Assembly (NCBI GenBank): GCA_965116195.1
Contig: OZ220491.1
Coordinates: forward strand, 2,232,001-2,296,000
Origin: Aldehydirespirator sp965116195
GTDB taxonomy: Bacteria > Actinomycetota > Acidimicrobiia > Acidimicrobiales > Aldehydirespiratoraceae
DNA length: 64,000 bases
Direction of reading: 5' to 3'
Of this stretch, positions 1 through 8,519 are shown piece after piece (the stretch's first letter is position 1; every line of letters starts with the position of its first letter). A program made the position numbers and the translations under genes. Below the pieces are notes generated by a model. It had not been told where the DNA came from, ran no database searches, and saw nothing but the letters and a program-made list of their open reading frames with translations.

Positions 1-28
1 CACAGAGACATCGAAGGCAAATAACGCA

Positions 29-1729
29 GTGAACAACGCAGTGCTGGAACCTGGAGACCGGGTCGTTGTGGTTGGTGCCGGCATCACCGGGCTGACCGCG
101 GCCTTTGAGTTGCAGCGACGCGGCACTGACGTCACGGTACTGGAGGCCGGTAGCCGTGCTGGTGGCAAGGTCAGCGCCGCTGAGGTGGGCAGCGTGACAG
201 TCGATACGGGACCTGATGGGTTTCTGGCTCGCGACCCGTCAGTCGCTGAGTTGTGCCGACAACTGGGACTCGGATCCGAGATCGTCTCACAGGAGTCATC
301 CGGAGCCGGCATCTGGTGGGCCGGGCAACTGCGCTTGTTGCCTCCGTCCATGCTGGGTGTGCCGTTTGACGCGGCTGCATTGGCCGACAGCGGCCTCCTC
401 TCTGAGCACGGCCAACAGGCGCTGCGGCGGGCCCTGGCATGGGACGCGCCACCTCTTGACCGTGACGCAACAGTGGGCGAAGTGCTGAGACCCCGGATCG
501 GCAACGAGACCTTTGAGCGCCTGGTTGATCCCCTGATCGGCGGTATCAACGCCGGATCAGCTGATCGGATCAGCATTGCAGCCTGCGCATCTCCCCTCTA
601 CGAGGCAGCCAAGTTGGGAGGCCCGTTCGGTACAGCCATCAGACAGGTAGCCACCGACACCGGCAGGCTGCACGCTGCAGGAAGCGGACATCATCTGACA
701 CCAGCCACCCACAACGAAGCCGGCAGGCCCGACACCACCGGAGGGCCGGTGTTTCAAAGTGTGCGAGGCGGAACAGCCCGCATCATTGCTGCTCTGACTC
801 AAGCACTCGGTGACGTTGTGCATCTGGGTACACAGGTTGTGGCGTTGCGTCAGGGCCCCGGCCAAGCTGGGCGACCGTGTTGGATTCTGGTGACACAACA
901 CGGCGAGATCAACGCCGCTCGGGTGATAGTCACCGCCCCGGCATTTGAGACTGCTCGGCTGATTGAACCCCTGGCACCTGCTGCTGCGGACACGCTCGGC
1001 TCCATTGACTACTCCGACGTGGCACTCGTCACGTTCGTGGTTCCTTGCGAGCATGTGACGCATCCCCTTGACGGGAGCGGCTTTCTGGTTCCTCGCAGCG
1101 AGGGACTGCTGATGACGGCCTGCTCGTGGGCATCGTCGAAGTGGTCGCACTACCGGCACCCCGAGCACACTGTCCTGAGGGTTTCGGCAGGACGCACCGA
1201 CGACCGGCGCTGGCTGCAACTCAGCCCGCGTGAACTGGCAGCAGCACTGGCTGAGGAATTGGCGCTGACGGGCATCATCGGCGATCCCGGCGACATTCCG
1301 CTTGCCATTGACGACACGGCCCCCAGCAGGCTTCGCAAACGTGGCACAATCGCGGGTTCCGGCGATATTCCACTCGCCGTTGACGACACGGCCCCCAGCA
1401 GGCTTCGCAATCCTGGCACAATCGCAGCTTCTGGCAAAATCCCACTCGCCATTGACGAAGCGGCCCCGTCACCGGGCAGTGCTGCAATCAGCATCCGGGT
1501 CACGCCATGGAGATGCTCACTGCCGCAATACCTGCCTGGCCATCTGGATCGGGTGGCCGAGGTGGAAGCTCATCTGGCCGAGGCCGCCCCCGGCGTGATC
1601 GCAACCGGGGCCGCCCACCGCGGACTGGGCCTGCCCGCGTGTGTACGCCAAGCCCGAACCGCAGCAACAGCGGCAACCACGGCTACAGCAGCTGCGACGC
1701 TGGCGGCAACATCGGCGTGCCTGCAATAA
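29..1729 (+). CDS. hemY: Protoporphyrinogen oxidase (HemY/HemG-type FAD enzyme)
   Basis: The protein is an FAD-dependent amine-oxidase-fold enzyme that oxidises (copro)protoporphyrinogen in heme synthesis. A dinucleotide-binding GAGITG motif lies at residues 16-21, followed by the usual acidic strand end (VTVLEAG) and the conserved GPDGFLARDP segment. Near the C-terminus a GLGLPACV segment resembles the family's second flavin-contact motif. The GTG at 29 is the chosen start. No in-frame stop separates it from the window edge, so a start further left is possible. Residues about 421-480 are an inserted 24-residue tandem repeat that is not typical of the family. After the final motif the protein ends in an Ala/Thr-rich tail. 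The next gene on the strand is lnt, 145 bp away. The subfamily (proto- or coproporphyrinogen oxidase) cannot be fixed here. Confidence 0.85.
   Translation: MNNAVLEPGDRVVVVGAGITGLTAAFELQRRGTDVTVLEAGSRAGGKVSAAEVGSVTVDTGPDGFLARDPSVAELCRQLGLGSEIVSQESSGAGIWWAGQLRLLPPSMLGVPFDAAALADSGLLSEHGQQALRRALAWDAPPLDRDATVGEVLRPRIGNETFERLVDPLIGGINAGSADRISIAACASPLYEAAKLGGPFGTAIRQVATDTGRLHAAGSGHHLTPATHNEAGRPDTTGGPVFQSVRGGTARIIAALTQALGDVVHLGTQVVALRQGPGQAGRPCWILVTQHGEINAARVIVTAPAFETARLIEPLAPAAADTLGSIDYSDVALVTFVVPCEHVTHPLDGSGFLVPRSEGLLMTACSWASSKWSHYRHPEHTVLRVSAGRTDDRRWLQLSPRELAAALAEELALTGIIGDPGDIPLAIDDTAPSRLRKRGTIAGSGDIPLAVDDTAPSRLRNPGTIAASGKIPLAIDEAAPSPGSAAISIRVTPWRCSLPQYLPGHLDRVAEVEAHLAEAAPGVIATGAAHRGLGLPACVRQARTAATAATTATAAATLAATSACLQ
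1289..1470. repeat. 72-bp in-frame tandem repeat inside hemY
   Basis: Units begin at 1289, 1361 and 1433, an exact 72-bp spacing, and the third copy is partial. Each unit encodes 24 residues with the core DIPLAIDDTAPSRLR, so the frame is kept. The copies differ at several bases, so the expansion is not brand new. The repeat sits in a loop of the oxidase ahead of the C-terminal flavin-contact region. Confidence 0.9.
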
Positions 1730-1810
1730 CCGTCCTTGCGACGACCACGCAACAAGCCGGTACAGCCAGCCGTGCTGTTGACGGCGCGGATGGTGCCTCG
1801 TTCCGTGCGG

Positions 1811-1940
1811 TCAGGACCGACGGGACAAACCCAACACAGCCAGCTTTGATACCGACACCAAACACACAGACAACATGAACGCAATCAGGCGACCACACGA
1901 CAAACCAACACAACCAGCTTTGATATTGACACTTGGCAGA
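1811..1940. repeat. Diverged direct repeat across the start of lnt
   Basis: A roughly 35-bp segment with the core CAGCCAGCTTTGATA near 1838 recurs near 1910 as CAACCAGCTTTGATA. The second copy lies inside the first codons of lnt, so the junction upstream of lnt has been duplicated. No mini-ORF link is visible here. The rest of the 1730-1874 gap shows nothing recognisable. Confidence 0.65.
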
Positions 1941-3455
1941 CCCTGGATCCGGGCCATTCTGGCCGGACTGGCGATGGCCGCCTCGCTGCCGCCGTGGGGA
2001 TACTGGCCGCTGGCCTTTGTGGGCCTGGCCCTGTGGGTGGAACTGCTGACCGACACAAGACCACATCGCAGAGCCTTGCTGTCAGCGTTGGTCAGTGTCA
2101 GCTGGCTGGGACCAGCAACCGTGTGGATGGTGGATCTGACCATGGTCGGATGGCCACTCGCGGTAGCCGGCTTTGCGGCCATGCACGCAGCCGCGGGATC
2201 CCTGACTCCGCCAGACGGTCGTCGCCGGGTCGCCTTTCCGGCCGCCTTCGTGCTGGCTGAACTGCTTCGTTGGAGTTGGCCCTTCGGGGGTGTGCCCCTC
2301 GCCACGATGGCCATCGGGCAGGTGACAGGCCCGCTGAGTCCTGCTGTTCGGATCGGCGGCCCGCTGCTGCTGACGGCGCTTGCAGCCACGGCGGGGGTGG
2401 CCTTGGCGACAATCCTTTCAACGAACATCGGGCCTGCGCTCATCAGCGTTGCGGTTGTGGTGGTACCAACGGTGGCCGGGTCACTCGCCCCTGCAACCCA
2501 GATCGTGGACACCGCCGGCAACCCCGATGCCGATGCCCGAATCGTTGTGGCAGTGGTGCAGGGAGGCGGACCGCAGAACACCCGTTCAGCCATCTGTGAC
2601 CAACGAGGTGTGTTTGAGCGTCATATGGAAACCACCCGCACGGAAGTGGAGCCACCGGTTGACCTGGTGCTGTGGCCCGAAGATGTGGTGCATCCCAGAC
2701 CCGACAGCGAAGCCCGGAGGCGGGACTGTCCGGAACCACTGCTCACAAGCAGCGAAGCTCGCCTGCGACTGTCAGAGTTGGCCCAGGACCTGGACTCCGT
2801 GCTGGTGGTGGGCTTCTTTGAGCCAAGCGATGACGGAGAGGCCAATCTCAACCACGTGACCTCCTATGACAGCTCCGGTGCCGTCACCGACACCTATCAC
2901 AAGGTTCAACTCGTGCCCTTCGGCGAGTACGTTCCCCTGCGCTCCACTGCTGAGCGCTTCAGCAGCGAACTACCACCACGTGATGTACGTGCCGGCCCCT
3001 CAGATGAACCAGCGGCGCTGAACACGCCTCTCGGGTCAATGGGTGTTGTGATCTCCTGGGAAGTGTTCTTTGAGCACCGTGCCCGCAGCGCCACAGGTGA
3101 CGGCGAGGGACGCCTGCTGCTCAACCCGACCAACGGTTCAAGCTACTGGCTCACCATCGTGCAATCCCAACAGATCGCCTCAAGCCGGTTGCGGGCACTC
3201 GAGACGGGACGCTGGGTACTCCAGGCGGCCCCCACAGGTTTCTCAGCTGTCATTGCTCCTTCTGGCGAGGTCATCAAGCGGACAGGAATATCGGATTCCG
3301 CGGTCATCCAGACACAGGTGGAGCTTCGTAGCGGCGATACGCTTGCCGTCAGGCTGGGAGTGTGGCCGACCGCTCTGGGAGCGGCGCTCATGCTCTTGCT
3401 GGCGCTCGCTCGCGGGCACTTGTACGCCAAACGCAAGCCCGAGGGGGAGCAGTAG
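1875..3455 (+). CDS. lnt: Apolipoprotein N-acyltransferase
   Basis: This integral membrane enzyme adds the third acyl chain to the N-terminal cysteine of lipoproteins. The N-terminal half holds several hydrophobic segments (about residues 25-60, 65-115, 125-200). The C-terminal half is a carbon-nitrogen hydrolase domain. Visible active-site elements are the Glu in VLWPED (about residue 269), the Lys in YHKVQLVPFGEYVP (about 343) and the Glu of the PFGE segment. The position normally held by the nucleophilic Cys (ICYE in the Escherichia coli enzyme) reads ISWE here, with Ser at about residue 394. A last membrane segment precedes a basic tail. Length is normal for the family. It is followed by a duplicated junction leading to the glycosyltransferase. 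Confidence 0.88.
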   Translation: MNAIRRPHDKPTQPALILTLGRPWIRAILAGLAMAASLPPWGYWPLAFVGLALWVELLTDTRPHRRALLSALVSVSWLGPATVWMVDLTMVGWPLAVAGFAAMHAAAGSLTPPDGRRRVAFPAAFVLAELLRWSWPFGGVPLATMAIGQVTGPLSPAVRIGGPLLLTALAATAGVALATILSTNIGPALISVAVVVVPTVAGSLAPATQIVDTAGNPDADARIVVAVVQGGGPQNTRSAICDQRGVFERHMETTRTEVEPPVDLVLWPEDVVHPRPDSEARRRDCPEPLLTSSEARLRLSELAQDLDSVLVVGFFEPSDDGEANLNHVTSYDSSGAVTDTYHKVQLVPFGEYVPLRSTAERFSSELPPRDVRAGPSDEPAALNTPLGSMGVVISWEVFFEHRARSATGDGEGRLLLNPTNGSSYWLTIVQSQQIASSRLRALETGRWVLQAAPTGFSAVIAPSGEVIKRTGISDSAVIQTQVELRSGDTLAVRLGVWPTALGAALMLLLALARGHLYAKRKPEGEQ

Positions 3456-3609
3456 CGCCGTGCCCACGATCACAGCACTGCCAGGTGAAATGTTGGGCAT
3501 CCACGGCGAGCCGGCCAGGAAGCAGTAGCACCCATGCCAGTCCCTGTAACACCAGCGGGTGGAGTACTGCGCATCCCCGGCGAGTCGGCCAGGAAGCAGT
3601 AGCGCCGTG
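3449..3609 (+). repeat. Triplicated lnt/glycosyltransferase junction with two mini-ORFs
   Basis: The string GCAGTAGC, containing the lnt stop, followed by a start codon recurs at 3449, 3522 and 3596, a 73-74 bp period. Each copy places a start codon 4-5 bases after a TAG. Two mini-ORFs result: GTG 3460 to TAG 3528 (22 codons) and ATG 3534 to TAG 3602 (22 codons), both ending in Arg-Lys-Gln. The last copy supplies GTG 3607, the likely start of the glycosyltransferase. The stop-to-start spacing at each step is the same short distance, so termination-reinitiation could run through the array. Confidence 0.85.
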
Positions 3610-4959
3610 CCAACCCCGACAGCACCGCTGGATGATCCCGACACGCCGCTGCGTATCGCCATGCTCGCCTACCGGGGCAAGCCCCACATCGGGGGTCAGG
3701 GCGTGTACGTCAGCCGGGTCTCTGCCGCGCTCACCGACCTGGGACACAGCGTCACCGTGCTGGGCGGCCCCCCCTACCCCGACCTTGACCCGAGAGTTCC
3801 CCTCGTAAAGCTTGGCGGGCTGGACATCTGGTCACCGCCACATCCCATGCGCAAGCCGAGAGCCTGGGAGCTGAAGGACTGGATCGACCTGGCCGAGCAC
3901 GCCTCGTTCGCAACCGGCAACTTCAGCGAGCCGATGGCCTTCAGTCTGAGAGCCTGGCGCCACCTGCGCTCCCGTCGAGCGGACTTTGATCTGGTACACG
4001 ACAATCAGACGCTCGGCTGGGGCATTCTGGGACTGCTGCGAGGGGGCTGGCCCCTGCTGGAGACCATCCACCATCCCATCACAGTTGACCGTCGCCTGGA
4101 GTTGGCCCATGCTCGCACGCTTCGCGAGCAGATCGGCAAACGCCGCTGGTATGCCTTCACCAGGATGCAGACCCAGGTCGCCCGCAGGGTGCCTCGGGTG
4201 CTGACCGTCTCGGAGTCGTCCAAGGTAGACATAGCCAATGACCATCGGGTGCCGCTGGAGCGGATCCATGTGGTGCCGGTGGGAGTGGACACCGAGTTGT
4301 TCGCTCCGATGCCGACCGTTGCACGGACACCGGGCAGCCTCATCACGACCGCCAGCGCGGATGTGACCATGAAGGGACTCAGCTTCCTGTTGGATGCACT
4401 GGCCAAGCTGCGAACCGAACGCGATGTGCGACTCACGATCATCGGCAAACCCGCTCGCAACTCCAGAGCGAGTCACGCCATCTCGGAGTTGGGACTGAGC
4501 AACGTTGTGACGTTCGTGTCGGGCGTGTCTGACCGCAGGATCGTGGAGTTGTACGCCGAGGCTGAACTGGCGGTCGTGCCCTCCTTGTATGAGGGCTTTT
4601 CGCTGCCCGCCATCGAGGCGATGTCATGTGGTGTTCCGCTGGTGGCCACCACCGGCGGTGCTCTTCCCGAGGTGGCAGGCACTCACGGTGAGACCTGCTT
4701 TCTGACCGAGCCGGGCGACTCCGAGGCACTTGCGGCGGTACTGCGCGCAGCCTTGGAGGATCCCGAGGCGCGCCAGCGGGTGGGCGTAGCCGGACGCCAC
4801 CGCGTGATCAACCAATGGTCCTGGCGTCACACCGCAGAGCGCACGGTCGAACAGTACCGAGCCGTGCTGACTGAGCTGGCGAATGCGAGCCGCAGCGGCG
4901 ATGCTCAAGGCGTCACGAACCCGGCCGTGGCGGTGGCGCGGACCGCTGGAGCACGCTGA
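3607..4959 (+). CDS. GT4-family glycosyltransferase
   Basis: This is a GT-B fold enzyme that transfers a sugar from a nucleotide sugar. The N-terminal domain has the acceptor-side loop GGQGVYVS. The C-terminal domain has the donor-binding segment SLYEGFSLPAIEAM (about residues 325-340) with the GT4 E-x7-E spacing and a following GVPLVAT. GTG 3607 is chosen because it lies where the duplicated junction places starts; an upstream in-frame ATG at 3559 would add 16 residues made only of repeat sequence. The stop overlaps a start codon (TGATG at 4957-4961). Its neighbours are a methyltransferase and an alpha-toroid protein, so the three probably act on one glycolipid or polyprenyl-type product. 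The substrate is not predictable. Confidence 0.85.
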   Translation: MPTPTAPLDDPDTPLRIAMLAYRGKPHIGGQGVYVSRVSAALTDLGHSVTVLGGPPYPDLDPRVPLVKLGGLDIWSPPHPMRKPRAWELKDWIDLAEHASFATGNFSEPMAFSLRAWRHLRSRRADFDLVHDNQTLGWGILGLLRGGWPLLETIHHPITVDRRLELAHARTLREQIGKRRWYAFTRMQTQVARRVPRVLTVSESSKVDIANDHRVPLERIHVVPVGVDTELFAPMPTVARTPGSLITTASADVTMKGLSFLLDALAKLRTERDVRLTIIGKPARNSRASHAISELGLSNVVTFVSGVSDRRIVELYAEAELAVVPSLYEGFSLPAIEAMSCGVPLVATTGGALPEVAGTHGETCFLTEPGDSEALAAVLRAALEDPEARQRVGVAGRHRVINQWSWRHTAERTVEQYRAVLTELANASRSGDAQGVTNPAVAVARTAGAR

Positions 4960-5028
4960 TGCTCACAGTTGACCCCCACAAGCTCACCGACACAGTTCGG
5001 CACCTGCAGGCAGGCCCACGCTGATGCT
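4952..5028 (+). repeat. Duplicated glycosyltransferase/methyltransferase junction with coupled mini-ORF
   Basis: The segment CACGCTGATGCTCAC occurs at 4952 and again at 5017. In the first copy the glycosyltransferase stop TGA (4957-4959) overlaps ATG 4959. That ATG opens a 21-codon ORF whose own TGA (5022-5024) overlaps ATG 5024, the methyltransferase start, in the same TGATG arrangement. The duplication has therefore been absorbed without breaking stop/start coupling. Confidence 0.85.
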
Positions 5029-5806
5029 CACCGTTGACTACGACAAACTTGATGTGCGCGCAGGACAGCGCCTGCTTGATCTGGGATGCGGGTTTGGTCG
5101 CCACAGTTATGCAGCGCTCAAGCTGGGGGCGGAGGTAACGGCCTGTGACCTGGGGCGTGCCGAAGTGGAGCGAGTACGCGACCTGGCACACCTGCTGCGT
5201 CTTGAAGGTGACATCTCCGCAACCACGTTCTCGGCCGCCGTACAGGGGAATGCCGTCGGACTGCCCTTTGAGAGCAACTCATTCGATCGGGTGATCGCAT
5301 CTGAGGTTCTTGAGCATGTGGCTGACGATGAGGCCGCCTTCGCCGAGCTTGCACGAGTGCTCATACCGGGGGGTCGGCTGGCTGTGACCATCCCTTCCTG
5401 GCTGGGTGAGACCGTCTGCTGGAAACTGTCAAGCGATTATCATGCGCCCGCTGCACCAGGAGGACACGTGCGGATTTACCGATTGCGCGAGCTGCGCCAC
5501 AAGTTGGAACAAGCCGAGCTGCTGCCCGGGCCGTGGCACCGAGCACACGCTCTGCACACGCCGTACTGGTGGCTCCGCTGCGCGGTGGGCCCACAACGCG
5601 AGACACACGAGAACCGCCTGGTCCATGCCTACAACCGTCTGCTCGAATACGACATCGTCAAGACACCACGGATCACAGCGGGAGTTGAGCGGCTGCTCAA
5701 CCCACTGCTGGGCAAGAGCCTCGTGATATACGCCGACAAGCCACCGGCGCAGGTCTCGGCTCCGACACGTTCATCAAACCATGAGAAGGCAGCCTGTGCC
5801 GCCTGA
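5024..5806 (+). CDS. Class I SAM-dependent methyltransferase
   Basis: This is a Rossmann-fold methyltransferase of the Methyltransf_11 type. Motif I is LDLGCGFGRH (residues 18-27). An acidic residue ends strand 2 (VTACDLG), and GNAVGLPFESNSFDRVIASEVLEHV carries motifs II and III. ATG 5024 is fixed by its TGATG overlap with the mini-ORF and by the motif I distance. The C-terminus overlaps the start of the next gene by a few bases. It lies between a GT4 enzyme and an alpha-toroid protein, so its substrate is likely the same saccharide-bearing lipid. That is inference only. Confidence 0.85.
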   Translation: MLTVDYDKLDVRAGQRLLDLGCGFGRHSYAALKLGAEVTACDLGRAEVERVRDLAHLLRLEGDISATTFSAAVQGNAVGLPFESNSFDRVIASEVLEHVADDEAAFAELARVLIPGGRLAVTIPSWLGETVCWKLSSDYHAPAAPGGHVRIYRLRELRHKLEQAELLPGPWHRAHALHTPYWWLRCAVGPQRETHENRLVHAYNRLLEYDIVKTPRITAGVERLLNPLLGKSLVIYADKPPAQVSAPTRSSNHEKAACAA

Positions 5807-7100
5807 CACCCCACACACCGCAAACTCCTTCCGGGACGGCCACGAGACCAACCACCGCACCCGCGCCACCGAGCACGACAGTACCGCAAACTCCCCCCAG
5901 GACGGCCACGAGACCAACCACCGCACCCGCGCCACCGAGCACGACAGTACCGCAAACTCCCCCCAGGACGGCCACGAGTCGTCTCACGAGTCCCGACCGT
6001 CGCGACCTGCGCTGCACCCGCCTGCAGTACCTCGACTGTTGACAAGTGCCGATGCAGCGCTCACCGCTGACACCATCGCCGCCTGCCAGCTACCCAACGG
6101 CATGATCCTGCGTTTCGAAGGCGGTGTGGCCGACCCGTGGAACCATGTCGAGGCCGCAATGGCTCTGGTCGTGGCAGCACGGCGTGCCGAGGCCGATGCC
6201 GCCTACGAATGGCTGACCCGCACGCAGCGGGCGGACGGCTCGTGGTACCAGTACTACACGGCTGACGGCGTGGACCAGGACAAGCTTGACGCCAACGTGA
6301 TCGCCTATGTCGCTACGGGCGTGTGGCATCACTGGCTGCGCTTCGGTGACTCCGGGTTCCTGTCTGAAATGTGGCCGGTGACGCAACGGGCACTCGACTT
6401 CGTGTTGGACCTTCAGACATCCAGGGGGGAGATCCTCTGGGCACGCCATGCCGATGGCACACCGTGGCCATTCGCGCTGCTGACCGGCTCGTCGTCCATC
6501 AGTCACAGCCTCAGATGCGGTCTGGCAATCAGCCGTGCCATGAACGAGGAACGGCCCAGCTGGGAGCTTGCGCTGGCGCGCCTGGTGCGCACCATCCGAC
6601 ATCATCGTGACGAAGCGTTTGCTCCCAAGGACCGCTGGGCCATGGACTGGTACTACCCGGTGCTGGCAGGCATCCTGGTGGGCCCGGAGGCCAGCGCTCA
6701 CCTGGCCTCAAAATACGAGACCTTCGTGCATGAGGGTGAGGGCGTGCGCTGCGTCAGCAACCAGGACTGGGTGACCACCGCGGAGACCTGCGAGTGTGCC
6801 ATGGCACACCTGCTGGCCGGGGACCGGGCCACCGCCCTGAGGTTGTTCGAATGGGCCCAACGTCTGCGTGGTTCCGACGGCAGCTATCTGACCGGCCGGG
6901 CGTTTCCTGACAACCGGAGCTATCCGCACAACGAATGCTCAACCTACTCGGCTGCGGCAATGTTGCTGGCTGCCGATGCCCTGGCGGGTGGTTCGCCCAC
7001 CTCGGGCATATTCGTGGATCCCGATGCCTTGCCAGCTGCGTTGGAACTTGACCAGGCCCAAACACCCGCCCACCACCAGCAACTGGACCGTAAGCACTGA
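5796..7100 (+). CDS. Alpha/alpha-toroid (prenyltransferase/cyclase-like) protein
   Basis: The protein is about 430 residues with repeated aromatic and Gly motifs typical of six-hairpin or prenyltransferase/cyclase-like toroids, such as RADGSWYQYY and HNECSTYSAAAML. Such proteins are often annotated as prenyltransferase beside GT4/methyltransferase pairs in actinobacteria. No DxDD cyclase motif is seen. GTG 5796, inside the end of the methyltransferase gene, is preferred; ATG 5781 is in frame as well. The N-terminal 60 residues are low-complexity and consist largely of a 22-residue tandem repeat, so they are probably a disordered extension. The biochemical role is unknown; a role in modifying the product of the upstream glycosyltransferase is inferred. 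Confidence 0.7.
   Translation: MPPDTPHTANSFRDGHETNHRTRATEHDSTANSPQDGHETNHRTRATEHDSTANSPQDGHESSHESRPSRPALHPPAVPRLLTSADAALTADTIAACQLPNGMILRFEGGVADPWNHVEAAMALVVAARRAEADAAYEWLTRTQRADGSWYQYYTADGVDQDKLDANVIAYVATGVWHHWLRFGDSGFLSEMWPVTQRALDFVLDLQTSRGEILWARHADGTPWPFALLTGSSSISHSLRCGLAISRAMNEERPSWELALARLVRTIRHHRDEAFAPKDRWAMDWYYPVLAGILVGPEASAHLASKYETFVHEGEGVRCVSNQDWVTTAETCECAMAHLLAGDRATALRLFEWAQRLRGSDGSYLTGRAFPDNRSYPHNECSTYSAAAMLLAADALAGGSPTSGIFVDPDALPAALELDQAQTPAHHQQLDRKH
5817..5985. repeat. 66-bp in-frame tandem repeat in the toroid gene
   Basis: The phrase ACCGCAAACTCC starts copies at 5817, 5883 and 5949, an exact 66-bp period encoding 22 residues per unit (core ANSPQDGHETNHRTRATEHD). The third copy is partial. 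It lies just inside the gene start, where the duplicated methyltransferase/toroid junction would be. Confidence 0.9.
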
Positions 7101-7282
7101 AACCTCAGACACTCCACTGGAGAACCCCCGGCAGCACGCTGTGACAGGTGACCAGGCGAGCGCTCAGGCGCAGATCAAGGAAGATGCGGTGCTGTTTACA
7201 ACAACCCCAAACCCCATATTTGCGCGGAGGGCCTGTTTATGTAGCAAGTGCCGGGTGAATCAAACGCCCGACAGGGCGGAGA

Positions 7283-7927
7283 TCAAGCCGCTGCGGTGAA
7301 CAGAGCGATCCAAATCGAGATCGTGGCCGCGACGATGGCCGAGATGGTCACATAAAGCTGCCGAGCCTGAGAGCGCACGATCTCAGCCCGCTCCTTGGCG
7401 GCCTCAGCCAAGCCGGTGGCGATGAGTGCGCTCAACTCGGCAAAGCCAGCCCGCATCTCCGCAGTGAGTTCCACGAACTTGGCGTTGACCTCAGCGAACT
7501 GCGCGTTGGTTTCAGCCCTGTGCTCCTGAAACATGGCATCCATGTCAGCCTTATGCTCCTGAAACATCGCAGTCATGTCAGCCTTGTGCTCCTGAAACAT
7601 CGCAGTGGTCTCAGCCCTGTGCTCCTGAAACTGGAGTCGGGTCTCAGCCCTGTGCTCCTGAAACATGGCATTCATGTCAGCCTTGTGCTCCTGAAACATC
7701 GCAGTGGTCTCAGCCCTGTGCTCCTGAAACTGGAGTCGGGTCTCAGCCCTGTGCTCCTGGATCGAGGCCTGCAAACGCACCTCAACACCAGCCACATCCT
7801 CCTTGGTCGCCATCTGCTCCCAACCTCCGGGTGGGAACTGCGACATCATCGTGTCAGCAGCCTCCTCACCCATCAGACCCACCAGGTTCGTATACAGCAC
7901 AGCACGCTGCGCCTGAGTCGTGCTCAT
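7283..7927 (-). CDS. Hendecad-repeat coiled-coil protein with C-terminal membrane anchor
   Basis: The protein has an N-terminal region of about 50 residues, then eight or more 11-residue repeats of the form FQEHRAETTAM / FQEHKADMNAM (33 bp each), then a looser coiled coil. A single hydrophobic segment (VTISAIVAATISIWIALF) lies at the very C-terminus. An 11-residue period gives a nearly straight right-handed coiled coil. ATG 7927 is preferred over the upstream in-frame start because GGAGG lies a few bases before it. The architecture resembles CCDC90/DUF1640-like proteins. Two other coiled-coil membrane proteins lie in this window at 41215 and 62764. Function is unknown. Confidence 0.8.
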   Translation of the reverse strand: MSTTQAQRAVLYTNLVGLMGEEAADTMMSQFPPGGWEQMATKEDVAGVEVRLQASIQEHRAETRLQFQEHRAETTAMFQEHKADMNAMFQEHRAETRLQFQEHRAETTAMFQEHKADMTAMFQEHKADMDAMFQEHRAETNAQFAEVNAKFVELTAEMRAGFAELSALIATGLAEAAKERAEIVRSQARQLYVTISAIVAATISIWIALFTAAA

Positions 7928-8067
7928 TGCAAGACCTCCATCGTTTGACAGCCAATTGACAGGGCACACGCATAGCGACTCCGATAGCGGCCCACCGGAC
8001 GGCCCGGCACAGCAGCACCAAGCACTATAGCACTACACAACCTGATACTTCAACCCAGATCATTGTT

Positions 8068-8401
8068 CATGGATGTACCGGCGCATTTTTTGAGCACCGC
8101 CGACCTCAACGCCACCGGCCTGCAGGCGGAGACCCACACTTCGTCTAGCTTGGATGACATCAGCCATCATCACCAAGCCAGCCAATCACAAACAAGCCCG
8201 GGCGAACCAGTACCAAGCCCGGGCGAGAGGTTCGTGCTGCTTGCAAATATGACCTGGTCAGCTTTGCTGTACGTCGGCTTGCTGAAAGGCAGGCAGCCAC
8301 TCTTGAAACTGGCAAGACGGCAGACGGGGTACGCCGCGGTTTACGCACTGTGGCTTGCAACCGTCGTGGTGGTTCTCCCACCCATATTCGATTTTGCCTG
8401 A
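8068..8401 (+). CDS. Small putative membrane protein, doubtful
   Basis: This is a 110-residue ORF in an otherwise empty 600-bp gap. The first half is polar and low complexity, with a short duplicated SPGE motif (copies about 8197 and 8215). The second half ends in a hydrophobic stretch (YAAVYALWLATVVVVLPP). No family is recognised, no strong ribosome site is seen, and it may be chance. It converges on glcF. Confidence 0.35.
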
Positions 8402-8519
8402 TCAGCCAGGACCCTGATCGGCCAGGACAGCCCACTCCATACAACGGGACAGAACCTGATTGACAAGTTCCACTCCGGAATGTCCGACACTGCCAGGGAC
8501 TGCGTCACGTCTGGCTGCC
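8402..8519 (-). repeat. Duplicated 3' end of glcF
   Basis: Read on the minus strand, the last codons of glcF (encoding HPVELIDQAL) are followed after the stop by a diverged copy that would encode HSGVELVNQVL. Shorter copies of CTGATCGGCCAGGA follow at about 8398 and 8413. This is a tandem duplication of the gene's end beyond its stop codon. Confidence 0.65.
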
